Shown here: positions 44,876 through 52,852 of the stretch, piece by piece
Layout: each line of letters opens with the position of its first letter
Numbering within the stretch: the stretch's first letter is position 1
From: Eoetvoesiella caeni
GTDB lineage: Bacteria > Pseudomonadota > Gammaproteobacteria > Burkholderiales > Burkholderiaceae_B
Length of the DNA stretch: 64,000 nt
Reading direction: 5' to 3'
Assembly: GCF_003315175.1 (NCBI RefSeq)
Contig: NZ_QNRQ01000010.1
Coordinates: forward strand, 62,001-126,000
Made by a program: the position numbers and the translations under genes
Notes under the pieces: model-generated
Seen by the model: the letters and a program-made list of their open reading frames with translations, nothing else
Database searches by the model: none
Told to the model about the DNA's origin: nothing

Positions 44876-45592
44876 CTAGAACTTGGCCAGCGGCAAACCC
44901 AGCAGCACAGGTGCGTCAGCATCCACAATCAGGATGCGTACGTCGGCCTGGCCGGCCAACTCCAGCACGTTTGCCAGGTCATATGGCATGCCCTTGCTGC
45001 GATGCTCTCGCCGAAGCTGCTGGGCAGTGATACCCAGAACGGCCTCCAGGTTCTCATCCGTCCAGGGCGTGGCGATCAACTTCACACCGATCGCCGAACT
45101 GTCTGGCATTCGAAAAGCGACAAACTGAAGTCCCTGGGGCGTTGTCTGATCCGCCAGATCAGCCAGATATTGGTGCGCCTGCTCGGTAATGTGCGCACCA
45201 CTGATTTCCCAGCACCGGCTGTAGAAGCCTGTTTCAAAATTCAAGCGATGAATCGCCTCCTGGGCAGACGCCTTGGAATAGGTATCAGCCACAAGCACCG
45301 GTCGGCCATCAATATCCTCGCCCTCAAGGGCATACACCACCGAGCGCACAACGCCCTCAGTCGAGCACTGCGCCTGTAGTTCACCGCGTACGTCCTGCCC
45401 CTCGGTGATCAACGCAAAGTCCTCGTTCCAGATACAAGGAAATCGAGCAACCTGCTCATCAGGCAAACTGGTCTGGCTGGAATGCAGCGGTCGCCAAACC
45501 GGCGGTGAGTCGTCCTCGTAAGTGATCAGCAGCGTGCGAATGGCGCGTAGATTCCGGTAACCGCGCAGAAAAGGGTTGTATTTCCGGACCAT
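44876..45592 (-). CDS. Uncharacterised ICE protein (238 aa)
   Basis: A 238-residue soluble protein of mixed alpha/beta character. It starts MVRKYNPFLRGYRNLRAIR and ends with a hydrophobic beta segment (VRILIVDADAPVLLGLPLAKF). No family is recognised. The start at 45592 follows a GGAG site and a hairpin leader at 45625-45652. Confidence 0.55.
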   Translation of the reverse strand: MVRKYNPFLRGYRNLRAIRTLLITYEDDSPPVWRPLHSSQTSLPDEQVARFPCIWNEDFALITEGQDVRGELQAQCSTEGVVRSVVYALEGEDIDGRPVLVADTYSKASAQEAIHRLNFETGFYSRCWEISGAHITEQAHQYLADLADQTTPQGLQFVAFRMPDSSAIGVKLIATPWTDENLEAVLGITAQQLRREHRSKGMPYDLANVLELAGQADVRILIVDADAPVLLGLPLAKF

Positions 45593-45624
45593 GAAATTTC
45601 CTCCAGAGCATGACGGAGCCAACC

Positions 45625-45652
45625 CCCACCACCGGGAATTGAACCCGGTGGG
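45625..45652 (-). promoter_or_regulatory. Structured leader hairpin with T-arm-like loop
   Basis: ACCGGG (45631-45636) pairs with CCCGGT (45644-45649), with outer CCC (45625-45627) and GGG (45650-45652). The minus-strand loop reads TTCAATT, so the stem-loop looks like a tRNA T-arm, but no other tRNA parts are present. Confidence 0.6.
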
Positions 45653-45669
45653 TTGAAAGCGAAAAAAGA

Positions 45670-46356
45670 TCAAGCAGCACCAATTGCTGGTGTCTGAGCC
45701 AGCCGCTCGATGACGCGCTGGCGCAGTTTCAGGCGGAATGATTCGTCACTTACACCCGTCAGCAAATTGGTCGCTTCCTGCACTATCAGGGCTGAAGCCC
45801 CCTCCAGATCGGCAGTCAGAACGGCGCCGCGCAGTTGATCGCCAAGTTGAAGTACCTGCGAGGAAGTTCGGAAAACCTGAACCTCTCGGCTCAAATAGCA
45901 GCCGTTACCGCCAAACTCGAACAGGCGGGGCTTGCTGCAATACCAGCAGCCCTCGAACTGAATGACAGCCAGATGGTGGCCGTCATCAAGACAAGTGGCT
46001 ATTAGAAATAAAGCATCCAAATCGGCACCGTCCTCAAACTGGTGATGCTCGATCAGGTTCGCCAACTCCTCGTTCTGCTCCGCACCGAAGTGCGCCGCCA
46101 AATGCTCGAGCAGGGACGGAATCGACAATTCCCCATCATCAAGCACGGGGAGGCCCAACTGTGTGGCAAGATCCGCCAGGCCATCCAGCACATCCGACCA
46201 TTGAGGTTCATTGGTCTCAGCAATCTGGGCGATATAGACTTGTCCCCCATTGGAATGATCTTCATCCAGAGCGAAGGTACTGAACAACGCCTTAATGACT
46301 GGAGTGACACGGTCGAGCATAAGGACACCAGTGCCTTCGTAATAATTGTTGGCCAT
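45670..46356 (-). CDS. Uncharacterised ICE protein (228 aa)
   Basis: A 228-residue acidic protein with paired cysteines (GCWYCSKPRL, then GGNGCYL) and a helical C-terminus (SDESFRLKLRQRVIERLAQ). No family is recognised. The start at 46356 gives MANNYYEGTGVLML behind an AAAGGGAG site. Two hairpins lie upstream (46392-46443). Confidence 0.55.
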   Translation of the reverse strand: MANNYYEGTGVLMLDRVTPVIKALFSTFALDEDHSNGGQVYIAQIAETNEPQWSDVLDGLADLATQLGLPVLDDGELSIPSLLEHLAAHFGAEQNEELANLIEHHQFEDGADLDALFLIATCLDDGHHLAVIQFEGCWYCSKPRLFEFGGNGCYLSREVQVFRTSSQVLQLGDQLRGAVLTADLEGASALIVQEATNLLTGVSDESFRLKLRQRVIERLAQTPAIGAA

Positions 46357-46391
46357 AAATGGCTCCCTTTCGGAAATAAACGGAGCCAATC

Positions 46392-46443
46392 CTTGCGGAA
46401 CCTGGCATCCGCAAGAAGAAACCCATCGCCAGCTGGCAATGGG
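46392..46443 (-). promoter_or_regulatory. Double leader hairpin
   Basis: CTTGCGGA/TCCGCAAG (46392-46399, 46408-46415) is followed by CCCATCGCC/GGCAATGGG (46422-46430, 46435-46443, one mismatch). Two consecutive stems stand where other genes have one. Confidence 0.65.
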
Positions 46444-46542
46444 CAGGAAAAAAGAGAGGGAACACGGCCACACACTTGCATGCGAAGACGCATGTCCCTC
46501 AGTGAGGCTGAGCAAGACGGCGGCGTTGGTACGCCCAAATGA

Positions 46543-46935
46543 TCACCAACCACAGTAATGCAGCACTAGCTGCGCGATGACTTCGCGGCGCTGCGAATCC
46601 AGACCGCTGAAATCAGCAAGTCCGCGAAAGCCGCAGCGCTTGAGCATCGCACCGCCCTTGCGCTCGTTATAGATACTGACCATGGCGGCAAGGAACATGC
46701 GCTCCCCGCTGCTGAGTACACCAAGAGCCTTGTCGATCCGCTGCACGTCGGGGCATAGATCCCACTTGCTGCGAGCTAGGTTCGGCCCTTCTGGCGTGCC
46801 GTCGCCAAACCACTGCGAACCGGCGATGCGCACACCACGCTTCCAGGCCTCGAAGAAGGCTTGGGGTGCATCTGCGAAGTGGCGCTCTTCCTGGATGATC
46901 TGATCGACGGCGTCTTGGGGTAGAGGCTGTGTCAT
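46543..46935 (-). CDS. Uncharacterised ICE protein (130 aa)
   Basis: A 130-residue helical protein. MTQPLPQDAVDQIIQEERHF is followed by FERG-free basic and aromatic segments (FFEAWKRGVRIAGSQWFGDG). It is widespread in ICE accessory rows to my recollection, but its function is unknown. The gene starts 22 bases after the stop of the 70-residue gene, so the two form a pair. Confidence 0.55.
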   Translation of the reverse strand: MTQPLPQDAVDQIIQEERHFADAPQAFFEAWKRGVRIAGSQWFGDGTPEGPNLARSKWDLCPDVQRIDKALGVLSSGERMFLAAMVSIYNERKGGAMLKRCGFRGLADFSGLDSQRREVIAQLVLHYCGW

Positions 46936-46957
46936 GACAATGTTCCTTGCGATTTGA

Positions 46958-47170
46958 TCAGGGAGTGGCGAGTTGGGACCAACCGCCTCTTTCAAGTGCG
47001 CGTCGAGCCGCAGCATAGCTACGAAAATACTCGCGGGACTCTCGCGAAACGGGCCCTTCGGAGTCGCATGTGCCGATGTAGTGGCCGGCGGCGCCGTGCA
47101 GGACTTCAAGCGGCAGTTGCTTGCCGCGGCAAATCAGAGCCAACTGGCCATAGGATGGCTTTCTGGACAT
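46958..47170 (-). CDS. Small ICE protein (70 aa)
   Basis: A 70-residue protein (MSRKPSYGQLALICRGKQLPLEVLHGAAGHYIGT) with a basic helical C-terminus (REYFRSYAAARRALERGGW). A GGAG site precedes the start at 47170, and the multi-stem element copy B lies upstream. It is co-transcribed with the 130-residue gene. The function is unknown. Confidence 0.6.
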   Translation of the reverse strand: MSRKPSYGQLALICRGKQLPLEVLHGAAGHYIGTCDSEGPVSRESREYFRSYAAARRALERGGWSQLATP

Positions 47171-47267
47171 GGGCGAGACTCCTTGAGAAGGCAGGGCTCC
47201 GTCCCTTGCAGGATGGCAACTCCCGCTGATGGTTGAGAAAAAAGCATCGGCGCCATGAAGGCGCGCA

Positions 47268-47362
47268 TCCGCAGACTCGATGCGATGCGGACTGGTGGGC
47301 AACGCGGGAGAAACCCGCGGCAGCCTGGAACCCTGGCTGCTGGCATGTGCTGACGAATCAGC
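47268..47362 (-). promoter_or_regulatory. Multi-stem leader element, copy B
   Basis: Four stems: TCCGCA/TGCGGA (47268-47273, 47286-47291), CGCGGG/CCCGCG (47303-47308, 47314-47319), GCAGCC/GGCTGC (47320-47325, 47335-47340) and GCTGA/TCAGC (47349-47353, 47358-47362). Order, spacing and the CTGG link after stem 1 match copy A, with compensated changes in stems 1, 2 and 3. Confidence 0.65.
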
Positions 47363-47446
47363 GAACATGCGGGCAGCTTCGTGCGCGGACCTCGCCGTGT
47401 CAGTTAGAAAACAACATCCGGCCCAACCCCGATTGATAGGCACAGC

Positions 47447-47475
47447 AAAAAGGAAACCCCGCGTCGAGTGCGGGG
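47447..47475 (-). terminator. Rho-independent terminator
   Basis: On the minus strand, CCCCGC (47470-47475) pairs with GCGGGG (47457-47462) over a 7-base loop, then TTTCCTTTTT follows. It ends transcription of the 185-residue gene 27 bases after its stop. Confidence 0.78.
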
Positions 47476-47502
47476 CTGTCAGGAGGGTGCATCGGTGCCG
47501 GG

Positions 47503-48060
47503 TCAGTCAGGGTTTTCGCCCAGGACATGCCGCTTCCATAAGGCGAACGCCTCGTCCGACGCCAACTCGGCGAGGATGACAATGGGCTGGGCCTGACGGG
47601 CGTGCAGCGAAGCGAAGTACGCTTTACGATCGGCGATGGCCTTGAGCTTGATGCCCTTGATGAACAGCAGTTTGCCGCCCTTGACGAACAACACCTTGTT
47701 GCCGATATCGCGGCTGAACGCAGCTCGCAGCTTACGCTGCGCGTGCAGGGCGTCGGCCAACTCATCGACCAGGAAATCGAGCGTTATATTGATGTAATGA
47801 GGGTCTTCATCCTCCTGGTCGAGGTCGAGCAGCGCAGGCGGCAGGCCCTTGGCGAAGGCCTCAGCCTTCGCCAGCAGCGCCTGCTTACCACTGAGCGCAT
47901 AGAGGAACGTCGAGCCACCGCGCCCATCATTGTGGGCCTCGGCGATGGAGGCGCCGTCGAACAGGACGGTGGCGGTGAAGCACAGCGTTTCCTCGCTGGC
48001 GAAGTCGGCCACCTTGAGGTTTTTCAGCGTGATGCGGTCTTGCTTGGTGATGTTTTCCAT
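47503..48060 (-). CDS. Uncharacterised ICE protein (185 aa)
   Basis: A 185-residue soluble protein. The N-terminus is MENITKQDRITLKNLKVADFASEETLCFTATV, the middle is acidic (LLDLDQEDEDPHY), and the C-terminus has basic and hydrophobic repeats (VLFVKGGKLLFIKGIKLKAI). The family is not recognised. It is preceded by the multi-stem element copy C and followed by a terminator, so it is a single-gene unit. Confidence 0.6.
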   Translation of the reverse strand: MENITKQDRITLKNLKVADFASEETLCFTATVLFDGASIAEAHNDGRGGSTFLYALSGKQALLAKAEAFAKGLPPALLDLDQEDEDPHYINITLDFLVDELADALHAQRKLRAAFSRDIGNKVLFVKGGKLLFIKGIKLKAIADRKAYFASLHARQAQPIVILAELASDEAFALWKRHVLGENPD

Positions 48061-48160
48061 GGAAAGTCCTGAGATCGACCGGGTGATGACGCGCCCCTGA
48101 CGGGACGAGGCTTCATCCCGTAGGTTGGAGAAGGGAGGCATCAATGCCCTGGTGGGCAGC

Positions 48161-48257
48161 GTTCGCCGTAAGATGCCGAGACGAACTGGCGGGTGGCGCA
48201 GGCAAAGCCCACGGCAGCCTCTACACCCTGGCTGCGGGCTACTGCCGAACTATCGGC
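48161..48257 (-). promoter_or_regulatory. Multi-stem leader element, copy C
   Basis: Stems GTTCG/CGAAC (48161-48165, 48182-48186), a weaker GTGG/CCAC stem, GCAGCC/GGCTGC (48214-48219, 48230-48235) and GCCGA/TCGGC (48244-48248, 48253-48257). The first and last stems have other base pairs than copies A and B. A short ACGGGA/TCCCGT hairpin follows near 48095-48117, before the start at 48060. Confidence 0.6.
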
Positions 48258-48301
48258 AATGCAGAGAGGAGAATGGCGCGGTCCACGGGCTGCGTCGTCG
48301 A

Positions 48302-50041
48302 TCAATCCGAAGCGCTCAAGCCCGTTTTTTGCAGGCACCGAACCAGTCGCTGACCTAGCCATGCCACGCATGGGACGGCCATGGAGTTGCCGATCGCCTT
48401 GTAGCGTGGAGCGTCTGCGGCGGGTTTGCCGCGGTACGGGATCAGCGTGTAGTTGTCGGGCATGCCTTGCAGCCGCTCACACTCAACAGGCATCAGACGG
48501 CGCACCCGCCACTGCCGCCACAGCCAGTCCGCCGCGGCGAGTGCATCCCAGTCATAGCGGAAATGCGCCTCGGGGTCTGGGGCCAATACATGTGGCTTAT
48601 CCGCGCCACCGCTGCTGGCGCGCAGCGCAGCCGCGACACCGCCGCCCAGTTCAGCGGCAAGACCATGCTGCCGTCCCCGCAAGGCTACACAGGCCACCAT
48701 CGGCACCCCATAGCCCGGCTTGCCGCTGGACAGGACGGTACAAGCTACCTGACCGTGGCCCGACTCGAAACGCACTTCACCACGGTTGTTCTGCGCGAAG
48801 GCAATGGCGGGAACCACGCCGACACGCTGACGCGGCGCTTGGCTCAGCACCATAGGCTGGCCTTGACCCGGCTTGCCTCCCCCCGTGGAAAGTGCTCCCA
48901 CAAGCTGACCGTGGCCCGACTCAAAGCGCAACTCGCCATGGGAATTCTCCGCAAAAGCGATGGCGGGCATCCCACACGCGCGCGGGGTCGGCGCCCGGGC
49001 CATCGTTGCATCCGAGCCGCACCCCTGGGCGGCAAAGGCGATGGTCGGCACCCCCTTGCCCGTACCATTCTCGCTGCTGCCCTTGTCGCCGTTCGCGGTG
49101 CTGAACATATGGGTGATGGCGCCAGCGATCGACTGCACGAGGAACGTCTCGACCCCGAAGTCACTTTTAGGGCCGGGTGCTGCAGTCAGGCAGGCGGCCA
49201 CATCGATCGGCCCAGCTGTGTTGCCACCACCGAACCCGGCCGTGGTGGTGATGCTGCTGTAGTGGGGGTTCAGTCCGGCATATTCGCCTGCTGGCACAAG
49301 ACCACGCCCAGCAGCAAGGGGAGTTTCTTGCCACGGCGAGCAGCCCGCACGAGAATCCCCGAGCAGGCCCGCGCGCTCAAAAAGTACTTCTGCGGGATCG
49401 AGGTCATCTCCACCACTTGCCACAAGAAACACGCGTTTACGGCGTTGGGCGACGCCGAAATATTGAGCGTCGAGCACGCGCCAGGCGATGCGGCGGCGGG
49501 GTCCAGACACACAACCAGCGTGCGCCCATTTTTCCCCTGGCGGCTGGAGCGCACGGCTTTCTCCGGCCAGCGCCCCCAGGAAATACCCGAAGGCATTGCT
49601 GCGGTCGTTGAGGACGCCGGGAACGTTTTCCCAGACGAGTGTGGCCGACGGGAGGCAGCCTTGGCGGCGTGTTTGATCGATGGCATTGGCAAGCTCCACA
49701 TAGGCAAGGGTCAAGGCACCGCGCGGATCATTCAGCCCGCGCCGCGCACCAGCAACACTGAACGACTGACAAGGCGTGCCACCAACCAAAATATCGGGGG
49801 CCGGCACGGTGCCAGCGCGCACCAGCTGCACAATCTCGGTCATGTTGCCCAAGTTGGGCACATGAGGGTAATGGTGGGCAAGCACGGCGCTCGGGAACGG
49901 CTCGATCTCGGCGAACCAGGCGGCTTCAAGGCCGAAGGGTTGCCAGGCGAGGCTCACGGCCTCAATGCCGCTGCACACGCTACCGTACAGCAACGGCTTG
50001 ACCTGGGATACAGCACGAAGGGTGCAAGGTTGCGGATTCAT
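48302..50041 (-). CDS. dcm: C5 cytosine DNA methyltransferase with repeated target-recognition segment
   Basis: A 579-residue enzyme that methylates cytosine at C5. The catalytic motif PCQSFS has Cys91, ENV is at 139-141, QRRKRV at about 200-205, and the last motif is AIGNSMAVP near the end. Between motifs VIII and IX lies a long target-recognition region with two near-repeats (about 360-399 and 412-450, both AIAFA-x-N then RFESGHGQ) and a partial third at 332-341. The start at 50041 follows a GGAG site. No restriction enzyme gene is adjacent, so it probably protects ICE DNA. Confidence 0.88.
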   Translation of the reverse strand: MNPQPCTLRAVSQVKPLLYGSVCSGIEAVSLAWQPFGLEAAWFAEIEPFPSAVLAHHYPHVPNLGNMTEIVQLVRAGTVPAPDILVGGTPCQSFSVAGARRGLNDPRGALTLAYVELANAIDQTRRQGCLPSATLVWENVPGVLNDRSNAFGYFLGALAGESRALQPPGEKWAHAGCVSGPRRRIAWRVLDAQYFGVAQRRKRVFLVASGGDDLDPAEVLFERAGLLGDSRAGCSPWQETPLAAGRGLVPAGEYAGLNPHYSSITTTAGFGGGNTAGPIDVAACLTAAPGPKSDFGVETFLVQSIAGAITHMFSTANGDKGSSENGTGKGVPTIAFAAQGCGSDATMARAPTPRACGMPAIAFAENSHGELRFESGHGQLVGALSTGGGKPGQGQPMVLSQAPRQRVGVVPAIAFAQNNRGEVRFESGHGQVACTVLSSGKPGYGVPMVACVALRGRQHGLAAELGGGVAAALRASSGGADKPHVLAPDPEAHFRYDWDALAAADWLWRQWRVRRLMPVECERLQGMPDNYTLIPYRGKPAADAPRYKAIGNSMAVPCVAWLGQRLVRCLQKTGLSASD

Positions 50042-50564
50042 ATTGGGTCTCCTGTTTGTGTGGCCCTGGATTCTTGGTCGAATCAGGACGTTGATGGGCA
50101 GGAGAAAGGCGCCGAAGGCCAGGTGGCCATCGGCTCGGGAGGAAAGAGAGACCACCCGTGGGCTGACTGGCAGGCCCGGTTGTCGCTAGACCCGTCTGCT
50201 TATCAGCAATCACACCCGGCCCGTATCGTGGCTGAGGCCGGAATCGTCTGGCACAAATCCTTGCACAAACGGAGCCCGTTTTTACGCCGGCGGGCACCGG
50301 CATCGAATACCGCTGACCGCGAAGGGTCTCCCGATGGCTCGCCTGTGAGCGCCAGCCATCGGGAGACCCTTCGCACAAGCGGAAGAAACGCAGATCAGCA
50401 GAATACAGTTCTCGGAATAACGACCTTCATGTCCCTCCGTCGCAAGACGATCGGGTAGGACACGCGCACGATAGAGAAGGTGTCATACGCTGGGCATCCC
50501 GCAGGGTGTGCGGGATACAGGCCACGCCGCCAGTAGACGGCTGCGGCCACGGGGGATGGGGGGA
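50042..50564. other. 523-base gene-free stretch with a perfect 21-base inverted repeat
   Basis: The stretch lies between the methyltransferase start and the topoisomerase stop. It holds the long inverted repeat at 50319-50374 and a shorter stem ATCCCGCA/TGCGGGAT (about 50495-50515). The remainder shows no convincing gene on either strand. Confidence 0.6.
50319..50374. repeat. Perfect 21-base inverted repeat, 14-base loop
   Basis: The arms at 50319-50339 and 50354-50374 are exact reverse complements, and the loop is 50340-50353. No T-run follows on either strand, so it is not a standard terminator. It lies about 280 bases upstream of the cytosine methyltransferase start. Confidence 0.85.
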
Positions 50565-52577
50565 TCAGGAGCCCTTTCGGTTAATGCGGCGCGCACGCGT
50601 GACACGCTGCTTGGACGCGCCGGATTCGACCGGCAGCGTGCCTTTGCAGTCGGGGTAGCGACTGCACGACCAGAACGGGCCGCTCTTGCCAGTGCGCTGG
50701 CGAGTGGCCGCCCCGCAATACGGACACGCCGGGCCTTGGGTAGCCTTGATGGACAGGGACGCGTTGCCGTATTGCTCAATCAACTGCGAAATCCACGCTG
50801 CCTGTTTTGCGATGAATACGTCCAGCGTGAGCTGACCGGATTCAATCATGTCGAGCGCCTGTTCCCAGATGGCGGTCATGCCCGGGTCAGCGATCGCAGC
50901 GGGCACGGCGTCGATCAGAGTGAAGGCCGCATCCGATGCTCGGATGGCGCGCCCCTTCTTCACGATATAACCGCGTGCGATCAGGCCGCTAATAATGTTG
51001 GCTCGCGTCGCCTCGGTGCCGATGCCGACCGTATCCTTGAGCTTCTGCTTCAGGCGCGGGTCTGTCACGAGCTTGGCGACCCCCTTCATGGATTTGACCA
51101 GTTCGCCCTGCGTGTACGGTCTTGGCGGCAACGTCTTGAGCGCCTTCAGATCGACTGCAGCCACTTGGCACGCCAAGCCCTCGCGCAACGCGGGAAGCAC
51201 TTGACTGCGCATCGCGGCATCGCCGTCCTCGTCAGGCTGAGGTTCCTCGAGCACCAGGCGCCAACCCTTGGCGACAACCTGCTTGCCCGTCGCCGCCAGC
51301 ATCTGCTGGCCACAAGCGAACTGTGCTATGGTGCGATCGAACTCGTGATGAGGGAGGAACTGAGCCAAGTAGTGCGCCCGGACCAGCCTGTACACCGCAA
51401 GTTCCTTCTCGCTCATGGCCGAGAGGTTCACCGGTTCGAGCGTCGGAATAATGCCGTGGTGCGCCGTGACCTTACTGTCATTCCAGGCACGCGAGTGCTG
51501 GGAGCGGTCGAGCTGGTCCATGATCGGGCGCAGCGAGGGATCGGTCTTCATCAGGCTGTCGAGAACCGTGGGTGCCTCGACGAACATGCTTTCGGGCAAA
51601 TAGCCGGAATCCGAACGCGGGTACGTCGTAGCCTTGTGTGCTTCGTACAGGGCCTGGGCGACCTCCAGGGTTTCCTGAACGTCCAGTCCAAGCTGTTTGG
51701 AACAAATTTCCTGCAAGGTACCCAGGTCGAACGGCAGCGGCGGACCTTCGCGCACGCGCTCAGTCTCCACCGACTCCACCTGAGCATTGCCCGCAGTTCG
51801 AATCTGCTGTGCGGCTTGCCACGCAGTAGGTTGCTGCAGGCAACGTCCGACGCCATCGGTGCAGCCATCGGGGGCAACCCACTGCGCGATGAACGCCTGA
51901 CTGCCTGCGGACAAGGATATGTCGATGGCCCAGTAGGGCACCGATTTGAAAGCTTCAATCTCGCGGTCGCGATCCACGACAAGCCTAAGTGTCGGCGTCT
52001 GGACGCGCCCGACGGACAGCACGCCGTTATAACCCACCCGTCTTCCGAGTACGGTAAATAGGCGGCTGAGGTTCATACCGACGAGCCAGTCGGCTCGCGA
52101 GCGCGCCAGAGCCGAGTAGTACATCGGCAGCGTCTCGGCCGAGGGCCGCAGTTTTCCGAGCGCCGTGCGGATCGACGCATCATTGAGCGCCGACAGCCAG
52201 AGCCGCTCTATGGGGCCGCGGTAGCCGCACAGGTCGATGATCTCGCGGGCGATCAGCTCACCTTCGCGATCCGCATCGGTGGCGATGACGAGATGGGTCG
52301 CTTTCGCCAAAAGCCCTTTGACGACCTTGAACTGCGTGGCGGTCTTCGGTTTGACCTCGACCCGCCATTGCTGGGGAATGATGGGCAACTGCTCCAGCGA
52401 CCAGCGCTTGAGCGCCGCGTCATAGACCTCTGGGGCTGCCACTTCTACGAGATGGCCGATGCACCAGGTGACGGTGACACCGGAGCCGCTGAGATAGCCT
52501 TCACCGCGCTGGGTCGCGCCGAGAATCCGGCCAATGTCCTTGCCCTGGGAGGGCTTCTCGCACAAGAACAGCCGCAT
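50565..52577 (-). CDS. topB: DNA topoisomerase III (type IA)
   Basis: A 670-residue type IA topoisomerase that relaxes and decatenates DNA through a single-strand break. The N-terminal Toprim domain holds ATDADREGE, the active-site region contains YPRSDSGYL, and a C-terminal zinc finger has CPYCG and a CSRYPDC pair. ICEs of this class carry their own copy, probably for replication or resolution of the excised circle. The start at 52577 (MRLFLCEKPSQGKDI) is canonical. Confidence 0.95.
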   Translation of the reverse strand: MRLFLCEKPSQGKDIGRILGATQRGEGYLSGSGVTVTWCIGHLVEVAAPEVYDAALKRWSLEQLPIIPQQWRVEVKPKTATQFKVVKGLLAKATHLVIATDADREGELIAREIIDLCGYRGPIERLWLSALNDASIRTALGKLRPSAETLPMYYSALARSRADWLVGMNLSRLFTVLGRRVGYNGVLSVGRVQTPTLRLVVDRDREIEAFKSVPYWAIDISLSAGSQAFIAQWVAPDGCTDGVGRCLQQPTAWQAAQQIRTAGNAQVESVETERVREGPPLPFDLGTLQEICSKQLGLDVQETLEVAQALYEAHKATTYPRSDSGYLPESMFVEAPTVLDSLMKTDPSLRPIMDQLDRSQHSRAWNDSKVTAHHGIIPTLEPVNLSAMSEKELAVYRLVRAHYLAQFLPHHEFDRTIAQFACGQQMLAATGKQVVAKGWRLVLEEPQPDEDGDAAMRSQVLPALREGLACQVAAVDLKALKTLPPRPYTQGELVKSMKGVAKLVTDPRLKQKLKDTVGIGTEATRANIISGLIARGYIVKKGRAIRASDAAFTLIDAVPAAIADPGMTAIWEQALDMIESGQLTLDVFIAKQAAWISQLIEQYGNASLSIKATQGPACPYCGAATRQRTGKSGPFWSCSRYPDCKGTLPVESGASKQRVTRARRINRKGS

Positions 52578-52785
52578 GTCCGTCCATCCGATTTCCGTGG
52601 GTCATTGGGTTGCTGGCATTGAGGATGACAAACACCACCAGAGGCAGCAGCAAACAAGTCGCATGAGATGGCGACCACTTTCACGGGATGGCACAGCTGA
52701 AGCAGGAATGGCGTACGGCCAGGGACGTGTGGGCCAGGAGCCGCGATTTTCGGGAGCGGTTGGAGGCTGGTGGATGTTGATGGAG

Positions 52786-52802
52786 CTATCCCCAGGGGAT
52801 AG
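52786..52802. promoter_or_regulatory. 17-base palindrome CTATCCCC-A-GGGGATAG, site 2
   Basis: A perfect palindrome (19 bases when the flanking G and C are counted) in the 275-base gap between ssb and topB, about 210 bases upstream of the topoisomerase start. The same 17 bases recur at 54785-54801. Confidence 0.75.
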
Positions 52803-52852
52803 CCCCCGGCACACATAGGGCGGTGATGAACCGCAGCCATCCCCCTGCCAGT

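Larger units (their letters stand above)
47171..47502 (-). other. 332-base gene-free stretch: multi-stem element and terminator
   Basis: From left to right it holds a leader region without a clear GGGG-type stem, the multi-stem element copy B (47268-47362), and a minus-strand terminator (47447-47475). The pair of genes below should therefore have a promoter between about 47360 and 47447. Confidence 0.6.

Noticed and set aside
45625-45652. Possible tRNA, because of a T-arm-like stem-loop
   Set aside because: No acceptor stem, anticodon arm or CCA end fits around it. The hairpin stands in the position of the gene leaders.
43135-48301. CRISPR array, suggested by recurring hairpins
   Set aside because: Repeats are not identical, spacing is set by genes, and no unique spacers or cas genes are present.
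48467-50458. 663-residue plus-strand frame opposite the cytosine methyltransferase
   Set aside because: The minus strand encodes all methyltransferase motifs. The plus-strand product has no recognisable domain and runs through the long inverted repeat.
50508-52061. 517-residue plus-strand frame opposite topB
   Set aside because: It is the mirror of a fully conserved topoisomerase III and has no family features.
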